Assembly (NCBI RefSeq): GCF_034262375.1
Contig: NZ_CP139558.1
Coordinates: 6,386,001-6,450,000 of the forward strand
Direction of reading: 5' to 3'
Source: Mucilaginibacter sabulilitoris
GTDB taxonomy: Bacteria > Bacteroidota > Bacteroidia > Sphingobacteriales > Sphingobacteriaceae
DNA length: 64,000 bases
Shown here piece by piece: positions 17,063-26,793 of the stretch. How positions within the stretch are numbered: position 1 is the first letter of the stretch; the number at the start of each line of letters is the position of its first letter. The notes below the pieces were generated by a model that was not told the origin of the DNA, searched no databases, and saw only the letters and a list, made by a program, of their open reading frames with translations. Position numbers and translations under genes: made by a program.

Positions 17063-18526
17063 TCAATAACCTGGATTTTGTGTAAGTATCCCTCCGCTTA
17101 ACTGAATTTCGGTTAATGGAATAGGCACATGCTCGTTTACACCAACTTTAAAGCCGGGTAATACGCTGGCAGCTCTTCCCGTTCTAACCAATTCATAAAA
17201 ACGGCGGTGCTCTCCCAACGCTGTTTCTACACGCATTTCGTGGTAAATATTAGCCAGGGTAACCGTGCCATATGCTGGTAAAATAGAATTATCGGTATTG
17301 CCGCCGCTTTTTTTGGCCCTTGCCCTGATCTGGTTTACCAGATCTGTAGCATGAGCTGCATTACCACTTTGAAAAGCCGCTTCGGCAGTCCAGAGCATCA
17401 CCTGCGCCAGGCCATAAACACGGTCGTTGGTTGGGCCGTCGCCCGCACCTCCGCCATTATTGGTAGGTATTTCGTTTTGGGCTAACCAGTATTTCCTGTT
17501 CCAGTAGCCGGTTTCACTGGTTGATGCATTAATTATCGTTCCATCCGGCATCTTCTCTTTGTCAAATATAACGGTGGCATTTAACCTTGGGTCGCCTGTT
17601 TCAAACTCTTTAACAAGAGACTCAGACGGAACAGTGAACCCATAACCCCATGTATTTCTTGGGGCATCAAACAAGTTTAACAGGTTACCTACCCCCTTTC
17701 CTGGGATGTTCTCGTTGTTCACTTCAAAAATTGATTCCGGACCAAACTCACCGGCCAGCGTCCATATCTGGGTTACATCGGGCGCAAGTGTATATTGGCC
17801 TGAAGAAATGATCTGGTCGCCTAATTGCTGTGCAGCTGCCCACTTCTTTTCCCACATGTAGGTTTCTAAAAGCAACGCTTGCGCCGCCCCCTTTGTCGCC
17901 CTGCCGCGGTCGGTTGCAGCCTGGTCGCTCTTGTTTGGTAATGAGCCCATTGCTGCATTGGCATCAGCCTCAATCTGAGCAAAAATTTGCTCCGCTGCAG
18001 ATTGCTTAACGTTAAACTCACCATTTTCCAGCGGGGTGGTTACCAATGGCACCCGGCCAAACAACCTTACCAGCTGCAGGTAAAAATATCCGCGCAAAAA
18101 CTGGGCTTCGCCAAGTACCTGTGCCTTTAATTTGTCGTCCATGGCAATAGCCGGAACTTTTTGCAAAACCAGGTTGGCCAGGTATATCCCCTTAAAATTA
18201 TCGCGCCAGGCGTTGTATACGTATCCGTTATCGGCCTTCGCGGTAAAAATTTTAAGCTGCTGTATCAAACCCTGATCTGATGCGCCGCCGCCACCCTTGT
18301 TGGCATCGTCAGACATGATATCACCAAAAGAGGATGGTGAATAACCTCCATAAGCCTGATCCTTCATCATGCGGTAGGCATCAGTTACTGCCCTAACAGC
18401 GTCATCGCTGGTTTTATAAAAACTTGATGTTGACTGGTGCGCGGTTGGTGTTTCGTCCAGGAATTTCTTGCATCCCCCGAGGCCAATTATAAGTAAGGCT
18501 CCCAGGATAATATATTGATATTTCAT
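17063..18526 (-). CDS. SusD/RagB family outer-membrane lipoprotein
   Basis: From the ATG at 18526 the 487-residue protein has a lipoprotein signal (LLIIGLGGC, Cys at about residue 19), then KKFLDETPTAHQS typical of SusD mature ends. TPR-like helices follow (AQVLGEAQFLRGYFYLQLVRLFGRVPLV is a family hallmark). The C-terminus ends LTQNPGY, the usual SusD end, so the reading frame is complete despite the intron lying right behind it. SusD proteins bind glycans at the cell surface and form a lid over the SusC transporter. The gene starts 27 bp after susC stops. An earlier ATG at 18550 is possible. Confidence 0.92.
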   Translation of the reverse strand: MKYQYIILGALLIIGLGGCKKFLDETPTAHQSTSSFYKTSDDAVRAVTDAYRMMKDQAYGGYSPSSFGDIMSDDANKGGGGASDQGLIQQLKIFTAKADNGYVYNAWRDNFKGIYLANLVLQKVPAIAMDDKLKAQVLGEAQFLRGYFYLQLVRLFGRVPLVTTPLENGEFNVKQSAAEQIFAQIEADANAAMGSLPNKSDQAATDRGRATKGAAQALLLETYMWEKKWAAAQQLGDQIISSGQYTLAPDVTQIWTLAGEFGPESIFEVNNENIPGKGVGNLLNLFDAPRNTWGYGFTVPSESLVKEFETGDPRLNATVIFDKEKMPDGTIINASTSETGYWNRKYWLAQNEIPTNNGGGAGDGPTNDRVYGLAQVMLWTAEAAFQSGNAAHATDLVNQIRARAKKSGGNTDNSILPAYGTVTLANIYHEMRVETALGEHRRFYELVRTGRAASVLPGFKVGVNEHVPIPLTEIQLSGGILTQNPGY

Positions 18527-18553
18527 AATAATAACTTTTAAATTGTACATCGG

Positions 18554-21500
18554 TTAAAAGGATAGGTTAGCGCCCAACGACAGCGTTCTGCTTTGCGGAT
18601 AGTTACCGTTATCAATACCCAGATCCAGGCTTCCACCTGCTCCGCTATATTGCTGCCCTATCTCAGGATCATATCCGGTGTACTTGGTAAAAGTGAGCAG
18701 GTTTTGCGCCGAGAAATAAAACCTTAGTGATTTGATCTTAGAGCGCTCCAGGAATTTTTGCGGAAGCGTGTACCCGAAAGTAAGGTTCTGCAAACGCAGA
18801 TAAGACCCGCTTTGCAGATAAAAACTGGACACACGTGAGTTATTATTAGGATCACTCGCGGTTAAACGAGGCAGGGTATTACTGGTACCCGGACCGGTCC
18901 AGCGCCCCAATGCTTCCTTCTCCATGTTATAATTAGAAATAAAGAAACCATCAGTATAGTATTTATAAGCAGCAAGGAGTTTATTGCCGTACACGCCCGA
19001 GAAAGTCAAATTCAGATCGAAACCTTTGTAGCTGGCGCCCACATTAAAGCCATAGGTTAATTTAGGGATAGGCGAGCCCAGGAATGTTTGATCATTCTGA
19101 TCAATTATACCATCTCCGTTAAGGTCTTTAAACCTGATGTCGCCAGGGGCTGTGCCCGATGCCTGTGTAGCATGATCGGTTACATCTGCCGGGGTTTGAA
19201 AGATTCCATCTGCAACATAGCCGTAAAAGGAAGCCAGGGGCTGACCAACTACTGTTAACTCAGTTTGACCCGGTTTAATGTTACCGCTATAAATTTTTTC
19301 GCCGGTTTGTTCAAGGCTTAGTACCCTGTTTTTAACGGTGGCAAAATGGAAGCCTGCATTAAAATTCAGATCTTTATTTATCTGCGTTGAGTAATCTGCC
19401 GAAAACTCGACACCTGAGTTTTTCATTGTTCCGGCATTTTCACGCGGACTTTGTGTAAAGCCCGATATAGATGGAATGTTAAGAACAAGCAGCATATCAG
19501 CAGCTGTTTTCTCGTAATAATCAAAAGAGCCGGTTACTTTACCGTTGAATAACTGATAGTCGAAACCTGCGTTCCATTGTTTGGTTTGCTCCCACCTGAT
19601 ATCAGGGTTAGGCAATCCGTTTGGACCAGCCGTAGGTACTGCGGCGGCAGGTAATCCTATAGCATAATAACCTGTATTGATATTTGCCGCATAATCATAA
19701 TACCCTAACACGGCCTGGTTACCCAATTTACCCCAGCTGCCGCGAAGTTTTAAATAGCTAAGTGTATTGCTTTTTGGAAAAAACGATTCGTTAGTTAAAT
19801 TCCAGCCTAATGCTACGGACGGGAAATTACCAAACTGGTTGTTCGCGCCAAATTTTGAGGAACCATCACGACGGAGTGTGGCGGTTAAATAGTATTTATT
19901 TTGATAGTTGTAATTGATACGGCCTATGTACGATAACAAATCCCATTGCTGCTGACTCCCACCGGTTACAGGGTTGCTTATACCGGCATCAAGGTATTGC
20001 AAAAACGGATCATTACCCGGCTGACCCTGATTTTGCCCGTAAACATTGTTATAAGTAAACCTTTCTTCTGATACACCAGCCAACACATCAAAGTGATGAT
20101 CTTTTCCTAAGTCAAAATCATAGGTCGCTGTATTATCCCAGGTCCAGTGATTGGTTTGGTCTTTTTGCTGATAAAGTTGAGGATTAGGGTTTCTGAAATT
20201 TGGCGCAACATCATACGTAGGTGTAAACTGCTTATTGTCAGTAAACTTCAAATCGATACTATATGATGTTTTTAAAGTCAGTCCTTTTATAGGCTTGTAT
20301 TGCAGATAAGTATTACCCAATAAGCCCCATTGATTGTACGGACGATTCGCATACAAATAATGGATTTTTGCTAATGGATTTACAATGTCCGAATACTTGG
20401 TAGCACTGTAATTACCGTCGGGATTTTTAACAGGTATAGTAGGGTCTTCGGCAAAGGCATCGTTAATCAGGTTCCCGTTATAATCAGTTTGTACGTTATG
20501 GGTTAATGATTTATTAAGCGCAAAACTTTCCCCAAATTCCAGGTTCGATTTTGGCGTGAAAACCAGGTTATTGGATATGTTTAACCTGTTATAATCAGAC
20601 CCAACAATAGTTCCCTGTTGTTTTAGATAACCGCCGCTCACCCGGTAGGTAACGTTTTGACTCCCCCCGCTTATTGCCAGGTTATAATTCTGCATATAAG
20701 CCGTGCGGAATAACTCTTTCTGCCAATCGGTTGTAGGTGAAGAGGCTGTAAGATCCGTTGGCAATTGCAAGGCCTGACCTGCATTTTTATACGCTTCGTT
20801 GTTGAGCAGCGCATAATCTGAAGAGCTCAACATGTCTAATGTTTTGCGTACGGTTGACATACCCTGATAAGTATCAAAAGATATTACCGAATTGTCTTTT
20901 TTACCTTTTTTGGTTTTAACCAGTACTACACCGTTAGCACCACGCGAACCATAAATGGCTTGTGCCGATGCATCTTTTAAGATATCAATAGATTCGATAT
21001 TATTGGGATCAATAATATTGATATCATTAGAAGCCAGCGGAATACCGTCAATAACATACAAAGGATCGGAATTACTTAATGAAGTTAGACCCCTGATGCG
21101 TACCTGTGCCGTAGCGCCCGGCGAACCGGAGTTTTGAATGATCTGAACGCCTGAAGTTTTACCTTCAAGTGCACCCTGTAAGTTGGTTACAGGCTGATCC
21201 TTCAATTTACTTGCACCAACCGAAGATATGGCACCATTAACATCGCTTCTTTTCTGCGTACCGTAACCAACAACAACTACCTCATTCAGGGCCGATTGCA
21301 TTTCAACCAGGGTAACATTTAATTGCGTGTGTCCGGTTGCGGATATTTCCTGCGTAGCGTAACCTATAAAGCTAAACACAAGGGTTTCATTGCCGGTAGG
21401 CAGTTTAACGGAATATGCACCATTTAAATCGGTTATGCTGCCGGTATTGGTTCCTTTTATTTTTACGCTTACCCCAGGTACCGGAAGCCCTTTTTCGTCG

Positions 21501-21913
21501 ACCACCTTACCGCTTACCGTAACGTCCTGCACTGCGTCTGCAGACTGCTTTGGTCTCGGCCTTATGATTACTGTATTTTGATTGATAATGTATGTTAATG
21601 GCTGATCGGCAAAACATGCTTTAAGCACGTCATCCAACGAGGCGTTGTTAAGCGAAAAGCTCACCGGCCTGGCGCTGTTCAGCATATCGCTGTCGTACAA
21701 AAAGTTGTAGCCGCTTTGCTTTCTCAGTTTTTTAAAAACCTGTTGTAACGAAGCTTCTTTTACATTAATACTAATCTGCTGCGCGTATGTTACAGCGCTC
21801 ACCTGTAAAATAGAAGCAGTTAGTAATATGATGATGAGTTTCATGATCAACAGCGATTTAAAAAATACGCGGGAATTCCGCATGCATAGAAATGCATTAA
21901 TAATTTTATACAT
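18554..21913 (-). CDS. SusC/RagA family TonB-linked outer-membrane transporter with STN domain
   Basis: The 1119-residue protein has a long Sus-type leader ending TYAQQ (about residue 46). Then come an STN signalling domain (about 48-100, SLQQVFKKLRKQSGYNFLYDSD), a carboxypeptidase-D-like beta-sandwich (about 130-205, GKVVDEKGLPVPGVSVKIKG), a TonB-box-like ALNEVVVVGYGTQKRSD, a plug (about 235-330) and a 22-stranded barrel to the C-terminal LSLGANLSF. It imports oligosaccharides across the outer membrane with energy from TonB. The STN domain indicates signalling to the FecR-like protein encoded next door. Shorter starts at residues 11 or 24 are possible. Confidence 0.93.
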   Translation of the reverse strand: MYKIINAFLCMRNSRVFFKSLLIMKLIIILLTASILQVSAVTYAQQISINVKEASLQQVFKKLRKQSGYNFLYDSDMLNSARPVSFSLNNASLDDVLKACFADQPLTYIINQNTVIIRPRPKQSADAVQDVTVSGKVVDEKGLPVPGVSVKIKGTNTGSITDLNGAYSVKLPTGNETLVFSFIGYATQEISATGHTQLNVTLVEMQSALNEVVVVGYGTQKRSDVNGAISSVGASKLKDQPVTNLQGALEGKTSGVQIIQNSGSPGATAQVRIRGLTSLSNSDPLYVIDGIPLASNDINIIDPNNIESIDILKDASAQAIYGSRGANGVVLVKTKKGKKDNSVISFDTYQGMSTVRKTLDMLSSSDYALLNNEAYKNAGQALQLPTDLTASSPTTDWQKELFRTAYMQNYNLAISGGSQNVTYRVSGGYLKQQGTIVGSDYNRLNISNNLVFTPKSNLEFGESFALNKSLTHNVQTDYNGNLINDAFAEDPTIPVKNPDGNYSATKYSDIVNPLAKIHYLYANRPYNQWGLLGNTYLQYKPIKGLTLKTSYSIDLKFTDNKQFTPTYDVAPNFRNPNPQLYQQKDQTNHWTWDNTATYDFDLGKDHHFDVLAGVSEERFTYNNVYGQNQGQPGNDPFLQYLDAGISNPVTGGSQQQWDLLSYIGRINYNYQNKYYLTATLRRDGSSKFGANNQFGNFPSVALGWNLTNESFFPKSNTLSYLKLRGSWGKLGNQAVLGYYDYAANINTGYYAIGLPAAAVPTAGPNGLPNPDIRWEQTKQWNAGFDYQLFNGKVTGSFDYYEKTAADMLLVLNIPSISGFTQSPRENAGTMKNSGVEFSADYSTQINKDLNFNAGFHFATVKNRVLSLEQTGEKIYSGNIKPGQTELTVVGQPLASFYGYVADGIFQTPADVTDHATQASGTAPGDIRFKDLNGDGIIDQNDQTFLGSPIPKLTYGFNVGASYKGFDLNLTFSGVYGNKLLAAYKYYTDGFFISNYNMEKEALGRWTGPGTSNTLPRLTASDPNNNSRVSSFYLQSGSYLRLQNLTFGYTLPQKFLERSKIKSLRFYFSAQNLLTFTKYTGYDPEIGQQYSGAGGSLDLGIDNGNYPQSRTLSLGANLSF

Positions 21914-22051
21914 TTGATTTGAGGTTAATAAATAATTGGTTGTTCGTAATGATTGATTATATTACCTTAAAAGCCGTATGGCATACTGACCGGGGGCGCT
22001 CGACTTCCCCTGGTTGGTTTTTTAAGATAACATGATGTACTTAATGAGTAA

Positions 22052-23209
22052 TTATGGCATCACAGTTATCCTCCTTCCTTCAGTTTTGAAATGAACAGAT
22101 CCTGTTAGCTCGAGAGAATGTAAAACCTCGGAAACGTCGCCAAATCTGGATACTGTTCCTCCAAAATTCTTTCTCCTGAATTTTTCGGGGAATACAACAT
22201 CTACGTCATACCACCTCGAAATGCGTTTCATAATTGTTTGTATATCTTCGTTATTGAAAGCGAAAAGTCCATTTTTCCAGGCTACGGCGTCGTCCACATC
22301 AACATCCTTAACAATGAAAGCTGATTGGCCTTCATTTAAAGCCCCCTGCTGGCCCGGCCTCAGTAAAGCCTGGTGGCCATGATTGGTTAATTTAACCGAT
22401 CCTTCCAGTAAAGTTGTTTTGATATCCTTTTCGTCGTTGTAGGCCATGACATTAAAATGGGTACCTAAAACCTGTACGCTCATGCCATTTACACTTACCG
22501 TAAATGGCTTAGATGGATTTTTAGCCACCTCAAAATAGGCCTCTCCCGAGAGTTCGACTTTTCGTTCTTTACCATAAAACACAGCCGGGTATTTTAAGGA
22601 AGAGGTAGAGTTTAACCAAACTTTGGTACCATCTGCCAATATTAGCTGATACTGGCCGCCGCGTGGCGTATTGATCATATTGTAGGCTAATTCCTTACCT
22701 CCGGCACCGGCTGCTGACTGCTGACTATAGGTCAGTAACCCGTCTTTTACTTTATTGATCTGAACGCCGGTTTGCGTGGCCAGCTGCCCATTCTTGAGGC
22801 CGTTAAGGGTAATAATTGTGCCGTTAGCCATTGTTAGATATGCCTTATTGCCGCCAGGGAGAATTTTCTTAACTACCGGAGCAACGGCATAAACAGGTTT
22901 TTTGCTCACCGGCTGCTGCGATCTCCAAAGCAGAACCCCAGCTGTAAATAATACCAAAATAGCCGCCGCGGCTTTCATCCAGGTGTACCTGTTTGGCGTG
23001 CGCGAAAAGGATTTATAAGGAATACTCTCTTGTAGATTTGCTTTTAGGGTACGATGAAGCCGCTTTTTGTTTCCCAAACCCGGCTCCCATTTACCATCTG
23101 GCATAGTCACCTCGTCCTGGTATGATTCCAATAACCGCTTTTCTTCAGGTGTGCATTCACCGGATAAATTTTTTTCGTAGAGAAAAAGAAACTCTTCTTT
23201 GGTAATCAT
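22052..23209 (-). CDS. FecR family anti-sigma factor
   Basis: The 385-residue protein has a cytoplasmic N-terminal part (sigma-binding, with LSGECTPEEKRLLESY), one membrane helix (about residues 80-95, AAAILVLFTAGVLLW), the periplasmic FecR domain (about 185-285, NTPRGGQYQLILADGTKVWLN to VQVLGTHFNVMAYNDE) and a C-terminal DUF4974-like domain (AFNNEDIQTIMKRISRWYDVDV). It should hold the ECF sigma factor until the SusC STN domain signals that substrate is bound. It is upstream of and co-oriented with susC (138 bp gap) and divergent from the sigma gene. Confidence 0.92.
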   Translation of the reverse strand: MITKEEFLFLYEKNLSGECTPEEKRLLESYQDEVTMPDGKWEPGLGNKKRLHRTLKANLQESIPYKSFSRTPNRYTWMKAAAAILVLFTAGVLLWRSQQPVSKKPVYAVAPVVKKILPGGNKAYLTMANGTIITLNGLKNGQLATQTGVQINKVKDGLLTYSQQSAAGAGGKELAYNMINTPRGGQYQLILADGTKVWLNSTSSLKYPAVFYGKERKVELSGEAYFEVAKNPSKPFTVSVNGMSVQVLGTHFNVMAYNDEKDIKTTLLEGSVKLTNHGHQALLRPGQQGALNEGQSAFIVKDVDVDDAVAWKNGLFAFNNEDIQTIMKRISRWYDVDVVFPEKFRRKNFGGTVSRFGDVSEVLHSLELTGSVHFKTEGRRITVMP

Positions 23210-23360
23210 TAAGTGTTAATCTATATGATTTATTAATAGGGCTATACTTATATAGTATGCATCCCAACCACCAACACCCATACATTGTAAAAAAATTATC
23301 GATTTTTTATTGTTGAGTTGACATGTAATTACTTTTTTCTACTTTTATCAAACCAATTTC

Positions 23361-23927
23361 ATGTTCAAAACCTTTAAGAGCGATTCCGATTTATGGAATG
23401 ATATTCGTAATGATGACGGGTTAGCTTTCGACGTGCTCTTTGATCGTTACTGGGCCAGGATGTATAAAGCGGCGTTTCGCCAGCTAAATGATGAAGAGGT
23501 CAGCCTGGAAATTGTACACGATGTATTTGTGAGTTTATGGAACAGGCGAAAGGATCTGGAAATAAATCAATTCCCTAATTTTTTATTAACGGCCATCAGG
23601 TATCAACTGCATAACCGGTCAAAAGCGTCTAAACTTTCGTTGGTGTATAAAGCCGATTTTAATGAGATTGATTACTTATCGGAATTTAACTCGGGAGATA
23701 CGTACTTTCGCGATGCCGAACTTCAACAAGAGTTGGAAAGGTATCTTAATCAGTTGCCCAAACGTTGTCACGAGATATTTCTTTTAAGCCGCATGCAGCA
23801 CCTGTCAAACCAGGATATTGCCGACCGCTTGGGCGTTTCCAAAAAAACTGTCGAAAATCAGCTTACATCGGCGCTGAAACATTTAAGAGTAGCGTTTAAA
23901 AATATAGCGTCTTTTATATTGCTGTAA
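23361..23927 (+). CDS. ECF sigma-70 factor (Bacteroides expansion type)
   Basis: This 188-residue protein has sigma region 2 (about residues 10-75, LAFDVLFDRYWARMYKAAFRQLNDEEVSLEIVHDVFVSLW) and region 4 (about 125-175, LPKRCHEIFLLSRMQHLSNQDIADRLGVSKKTVENQL). It is the expected partner of the neighbouring FecR protein and should switch on the SusC-SusD transcript. Most such sigma genes stand in front of fecR on the same strand; here the two are divergent with 151 bp between start codons, so one short region holds both promoters. Confidence 0.92.
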   Translation: MFKTFKSDSDLWNDIRNDDGLAFDVLFDRYWARMYKAAFRQLNDEEVSLEIVHDVFVSLWNRRKDLEINQFPNFLLTAIRYQLHNRSKASKLSLVYKADFNEIDYLSEFNSGDTYFRDAELQQELERYLNQLPKRCHEIFLLSRMQHLSNQDIADRLGVSKKTVENQLTSALKHLRVAFKNIASFILL

Positions 23928-24070
23928 ACTGGCGTATACTGTATTCAAATTATATATAAGTAGGATAGTTATAATGATTTATTATTCCTTTGTGATTCAT
24001 TCATCAATCTACTTGTATCGAATAACGCAACCTAACAATCCCATAGGCCAGTTTACGTCAGCGCCTTAAA

Positions 24071-25126
24071 TTATTTTAATGATAACTTACGAATGGTGTT
24101 TGTGAATGTATCTGTGAAATAAATCGTGTTTTCACCCTCAAATTTCGCTAGTACTAAGCTCCTTGCGTGCACATCAGCGAGTAATCCAACTCCGTCCCTC
24201 CCATCGGGAGTTTTAGCGTTTGGCCCCGCCAGAATGGTCAGTTTGTTATTTACTATCTTTTTAATATATCCGTCGGCTGCGAAATAGATTGTGCGACTGT
24301 CTTTGTTTGCAATAATGCAGCTTATATTGCCCAGTGACAAATCCGCATAAATTCTGGCAAAAACTCCGGATGGTGTAAGCTTATACATATGATTGTTTAC
24401 TCCCAGGTATTTTACATTATTGTATCCTACGAACATGGCACGGTAAACAGTACCCCGGTGGTAATCATTTTCAGGTAATATACTCGTATCATATTGTACA
24501 GGGTCTTTGCCTATATATTCGCTGGTCACAGCCTGGTCCTTCAATATCTCCATGTGAACGCTGGTCCAAAAAACGTCACTGTAAGGGTCTTTTGCTAAGC
24601 AAGCCCGCTCCACATATGTGTCCCATTGGCTGGCTACAAATTCTCCCGTCGGGCCAAATATCCATGACTGGCTGTAGGGGTCACCATCGGGAGTGACTGC
24701 ACAGATAACATGAATGGTGCCTATTCGTTGTAAACCAACATAAATGGGTTCATGAATAGTTTCTCCATAATTGTTAGGAGCCAATGTTAATGTGGTCACT
24801 TGCCCATTAAGAATTTGACGGATGGCATTATTACGGGTGTCCGCAACATACAAGATGCCGCTTTCGGTTGTAAACAGGCCGGTAGGAAAGTTAAAACGCG
24901 CAGAAAGCGCCGGGCCATCAACTTTAGTTGCGCCTGACGTATACCGCTGGCCCGCGATAGTACTAATTGTATTTGGAGCAGTTGCTTTGGCAGCTGTGGT
25001 TGCATCTGTGGTTAAGGCCACACGCTGGTCTGTGTTAATTTCCGGAACAGGCTGTTCGTTTTTTGTACAACTGGTTATAGCAAATGCCACTACCAGCATA
25101 CTAACATAGGTAAATTTAATTTTCAT
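24071..25126 (-). CDS. NHL-repeat beta-propeller lipoprotein
   Basis: From the ATG at 25126 the 351-residue product has a lipoprotein signal (MLVVAFAITSC, lipobox ITSC). The mature part opens with NTISTIAGQRYTSGATKVDGPALSARFNFPTGLFTTESGILYVADTRNNAIRQI, the classic NHL-type propeller blade. It ends with LAGPNAKTPDGRDGVGLLADVHARSLVL and ENTIYFTDTFTNTIRKLSL, closing the propeller. Such proteins are surface or periplasmic scaffolds that bind proteins or carbohydrate; the ligand is unknown. A close paralogue is encoded divergently 309 bp away. An upstream ATG at 25234 would add 36 residues ahead of the signal peptide and is unlikely. Confidence 0.82.
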   Translation of the reverse strand: MKIKFTYVSMLVVAFAITSCTKNEQPVPEINTDQRVALTTDATTAAKATAPNTISTIAGQRYTSGATKVDGPALSARFNFPTGLFTTESGILYVADTRNNAIRQILNGQVTTLTLAPNNYGETIHEPIYVGLQRIGTIHVICAVTPDGDPYSQSWIFGPTGEFVASQWDTYVERACLAKDPYSDVFWTSVHMEILKDQAVTSEYIGKDPVQYDTSILPENDYHRGTVYRAMFVGYNNVKYLGVNNHMYKLTPSGVFARIYADLSLGNISCIIANKDSRTIYFAADGYIKKIVNNKLTILAGPNAKTPDGRDGVGLLADVHARSLVLAKFEGENTIYFTDTFTNTIRKLSLK

Positions 25127-25435
25127 AATCAGGTGAGATTTGGTAAATAAATTTATAGAAATGAGTACATAATAATTTAACCAAATTCGCATTGTTACCA
25201 ATTTGAGTAACTCTGATACGGTATTGTAAAACATATTAATAACATAGTATTTCGAAAAAACAACGATTTAACTTTGAAATAAGTTATTTAAAGGTATTTT
25301 CAATCAACAGCAAGGTTACCAGATATTTATCCCACCCAATTTAGAACTGTGTACCTAAACGTGAAAATATTGTAAAGAATATTATTAGCTTATTAAATTA
25401 CATTTGATTAAACCTATAATCAAAAAATAAGCCTT
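25127..25435. other. Intergenic region between divergent paralogues
   Basis: AT-rich, with no coding frame or strong dyad noticed. It must hold the two divergent promoters of the NHL-type lipoprotein genes. Confidence 0.5.
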
Positions 25436-26503
25436 ATGAAAATCAAAACCTACCTGTCGATCTTCGCAATGATTGCGCTCATCTTCAATTCTTGTAAAAA
25501 AGACGAGGCATCTAACGCCTCTTCGTCTAATGACCCTTCTTTGGCCGGCGCTAAACAATCAATAAACAAGGCTGCGAACAGTTTATTGCCGCCACGTTCG
25601 GTAGTGACCATTGCAGGAACGCCCTATGATCCCAAATGGGGACAAAACGCCCGCTCAAATGATGGAATTGGAGCTGCAGCCGGTTTTTTTACACCTGAAG
25701 GAATATGTATCAGAGACGATGGCACCTTATACGTTGCAGACAGGGAAAATCATAAAATACGAAAGATAACCTCCGAAAGTATCGTTACCACTGTTCCAAT
25801 TCCACTAAGTGATGGGGAGTCGATATACTACCCATTTAAATTAGGTTTTTCTGCTAACGGAACATTAAACATTTTAACTTTCGTTAGTAGCGCTGCAAAG
25901 CGTATATGGATCTTAAAGCCGGATGGCACAGTTTCAACACCACCGTTGAGAGGTTACCCTGATGAACTTTCGCAAAACATTTACGATTTGTGTAAAGATC
26001 CTTATAATGACTTTTTTTGGTTTCTGCGTATTGACAAAATGGAAAAGCTATTACCAGGCCCGGACGGCATAGTAGGTACAAACACCTATTCGCCACCATT
26101 GGATTCATTAAAGGACAGGAACAGACATATGGGCTCGTTGTTTTGTGCACGTAATGGTGTTAAATATTTTGGTTCAGGCGCCTTTTTTTATCAGCTGACG
26201 CCGGGCGGAACTTTTACGCGTATTTTCAGAACCATAAGGTTAAGAACAGATGCACTTATCTCTGATTTAATTGCAACAAATGATAGCCGCACAATCTATT
26301 TTGCAGAATCGGGATATATCAAGAGTATTTTTAACAACCACTTAGAGGTTCTGGCAGGCCCTAACGCTGCCCACCCTGATGGCAGAGACGGCGTGGGTTC
26401 TGCCGCTGATGTTTACGCCAGGAGCCTGGTCTTGTCAAAAGATGAAAATACCATATACTTTACAGACCAGCATAATACTATCAGAAAGCTGATCTTGAAA
26501 TAA
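25436..26503 (+). CDS. NHL-repeat beta-propeller lipoprotein, paralogue
   Basis: The 355-residue protein has a lipoprotein signal (IFAMIALIFNSC, Cys at about residue 20). It has the same blade pattern as its divergent neighbour: VVTIAGTPYDPKWGQNARSNDGIGAAAGFFTPEGICIRDDGTLYVADRENHKIRKI. The same C-terminal block follows: VLAGPNAAHPDGRDGVGSAADVYARSLVLSKDENTIYFTDQHNTIRKL. Similarity is strongest in the first and last blades and weaker in the middle, suggesting an inverted duplication followed by divergence in ligand-facing parts (inference). It is followed by a clear terminator and appears to be monocistronic. Confidence 0.82.
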   Translation: MKIKTYLSIFAMIALIFNSCKKDEASNASSSNDPSLAGAKQSINKAANSLLPPRSVVTIAGTPYDPKWGQNARSNDGIGAAAGFFTPEGICIRDDGTLYVADRENHKIRKITSESIVTTVPIPLSDGESIYYPFKLGFSANGTLNILTFVSSAAKRIWILKPDGTVSTPPLRGYPDELSQNIYDLCKDPYNDFFWFLRIDKMEKLLPGPDGIVGTNTYSPPLDSLKDRNRHMGSLFCARNGVKYFGSGAFFYQLTPGGTFTRIFRTIRLRTDALISDLIATNDSRTIYFAESGYIKSIFNNHLEVLAGPNAAHPDGRDGVGSAADVYARSLVLSKDENTIYFTDQHNTIRKLILK

Positions 26504-26529
26504 TAATATTCAAATTTAATTCTAAAATA

Positions 26530-26566
26530 AAAAAGCACTTACAACTCTATGTAAGTGCTTTTTTTG
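26530..26566 (+). terminator. Rho-independent terminator
   Basis: AAAAAGCACTTACA pairs with TGTAAGTGCTTTTT around ACTCTA and is followed by further T. It ends the paralogous lipoprotein transcript. Confidence 0.9.
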
Positions 26567-26793
26567 ACGTGACCCCTACTTTACAAATTTCGAACTATTT
26601 CCTATATGATTTGCGTTTATTGGCAGATTTAGAAATATGAACGATCAACAATTAGAAATATAAAACTTTAATACTTTCACGTTATTAGGGGTGCTACATT
26701 GCTTAGAAGGCTTTATATTATTAAAGAACCATCGTACTTGAATGTCTACGTGGTATATTCATGCAAGATCAGCTACCAATTCTCAATCTGCCT

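Noticed and set aside
23361..23927. Two-gene anti-sigma cassette with missing partner
   Set aside because: The FecR partner is present, only in divergent orientation.
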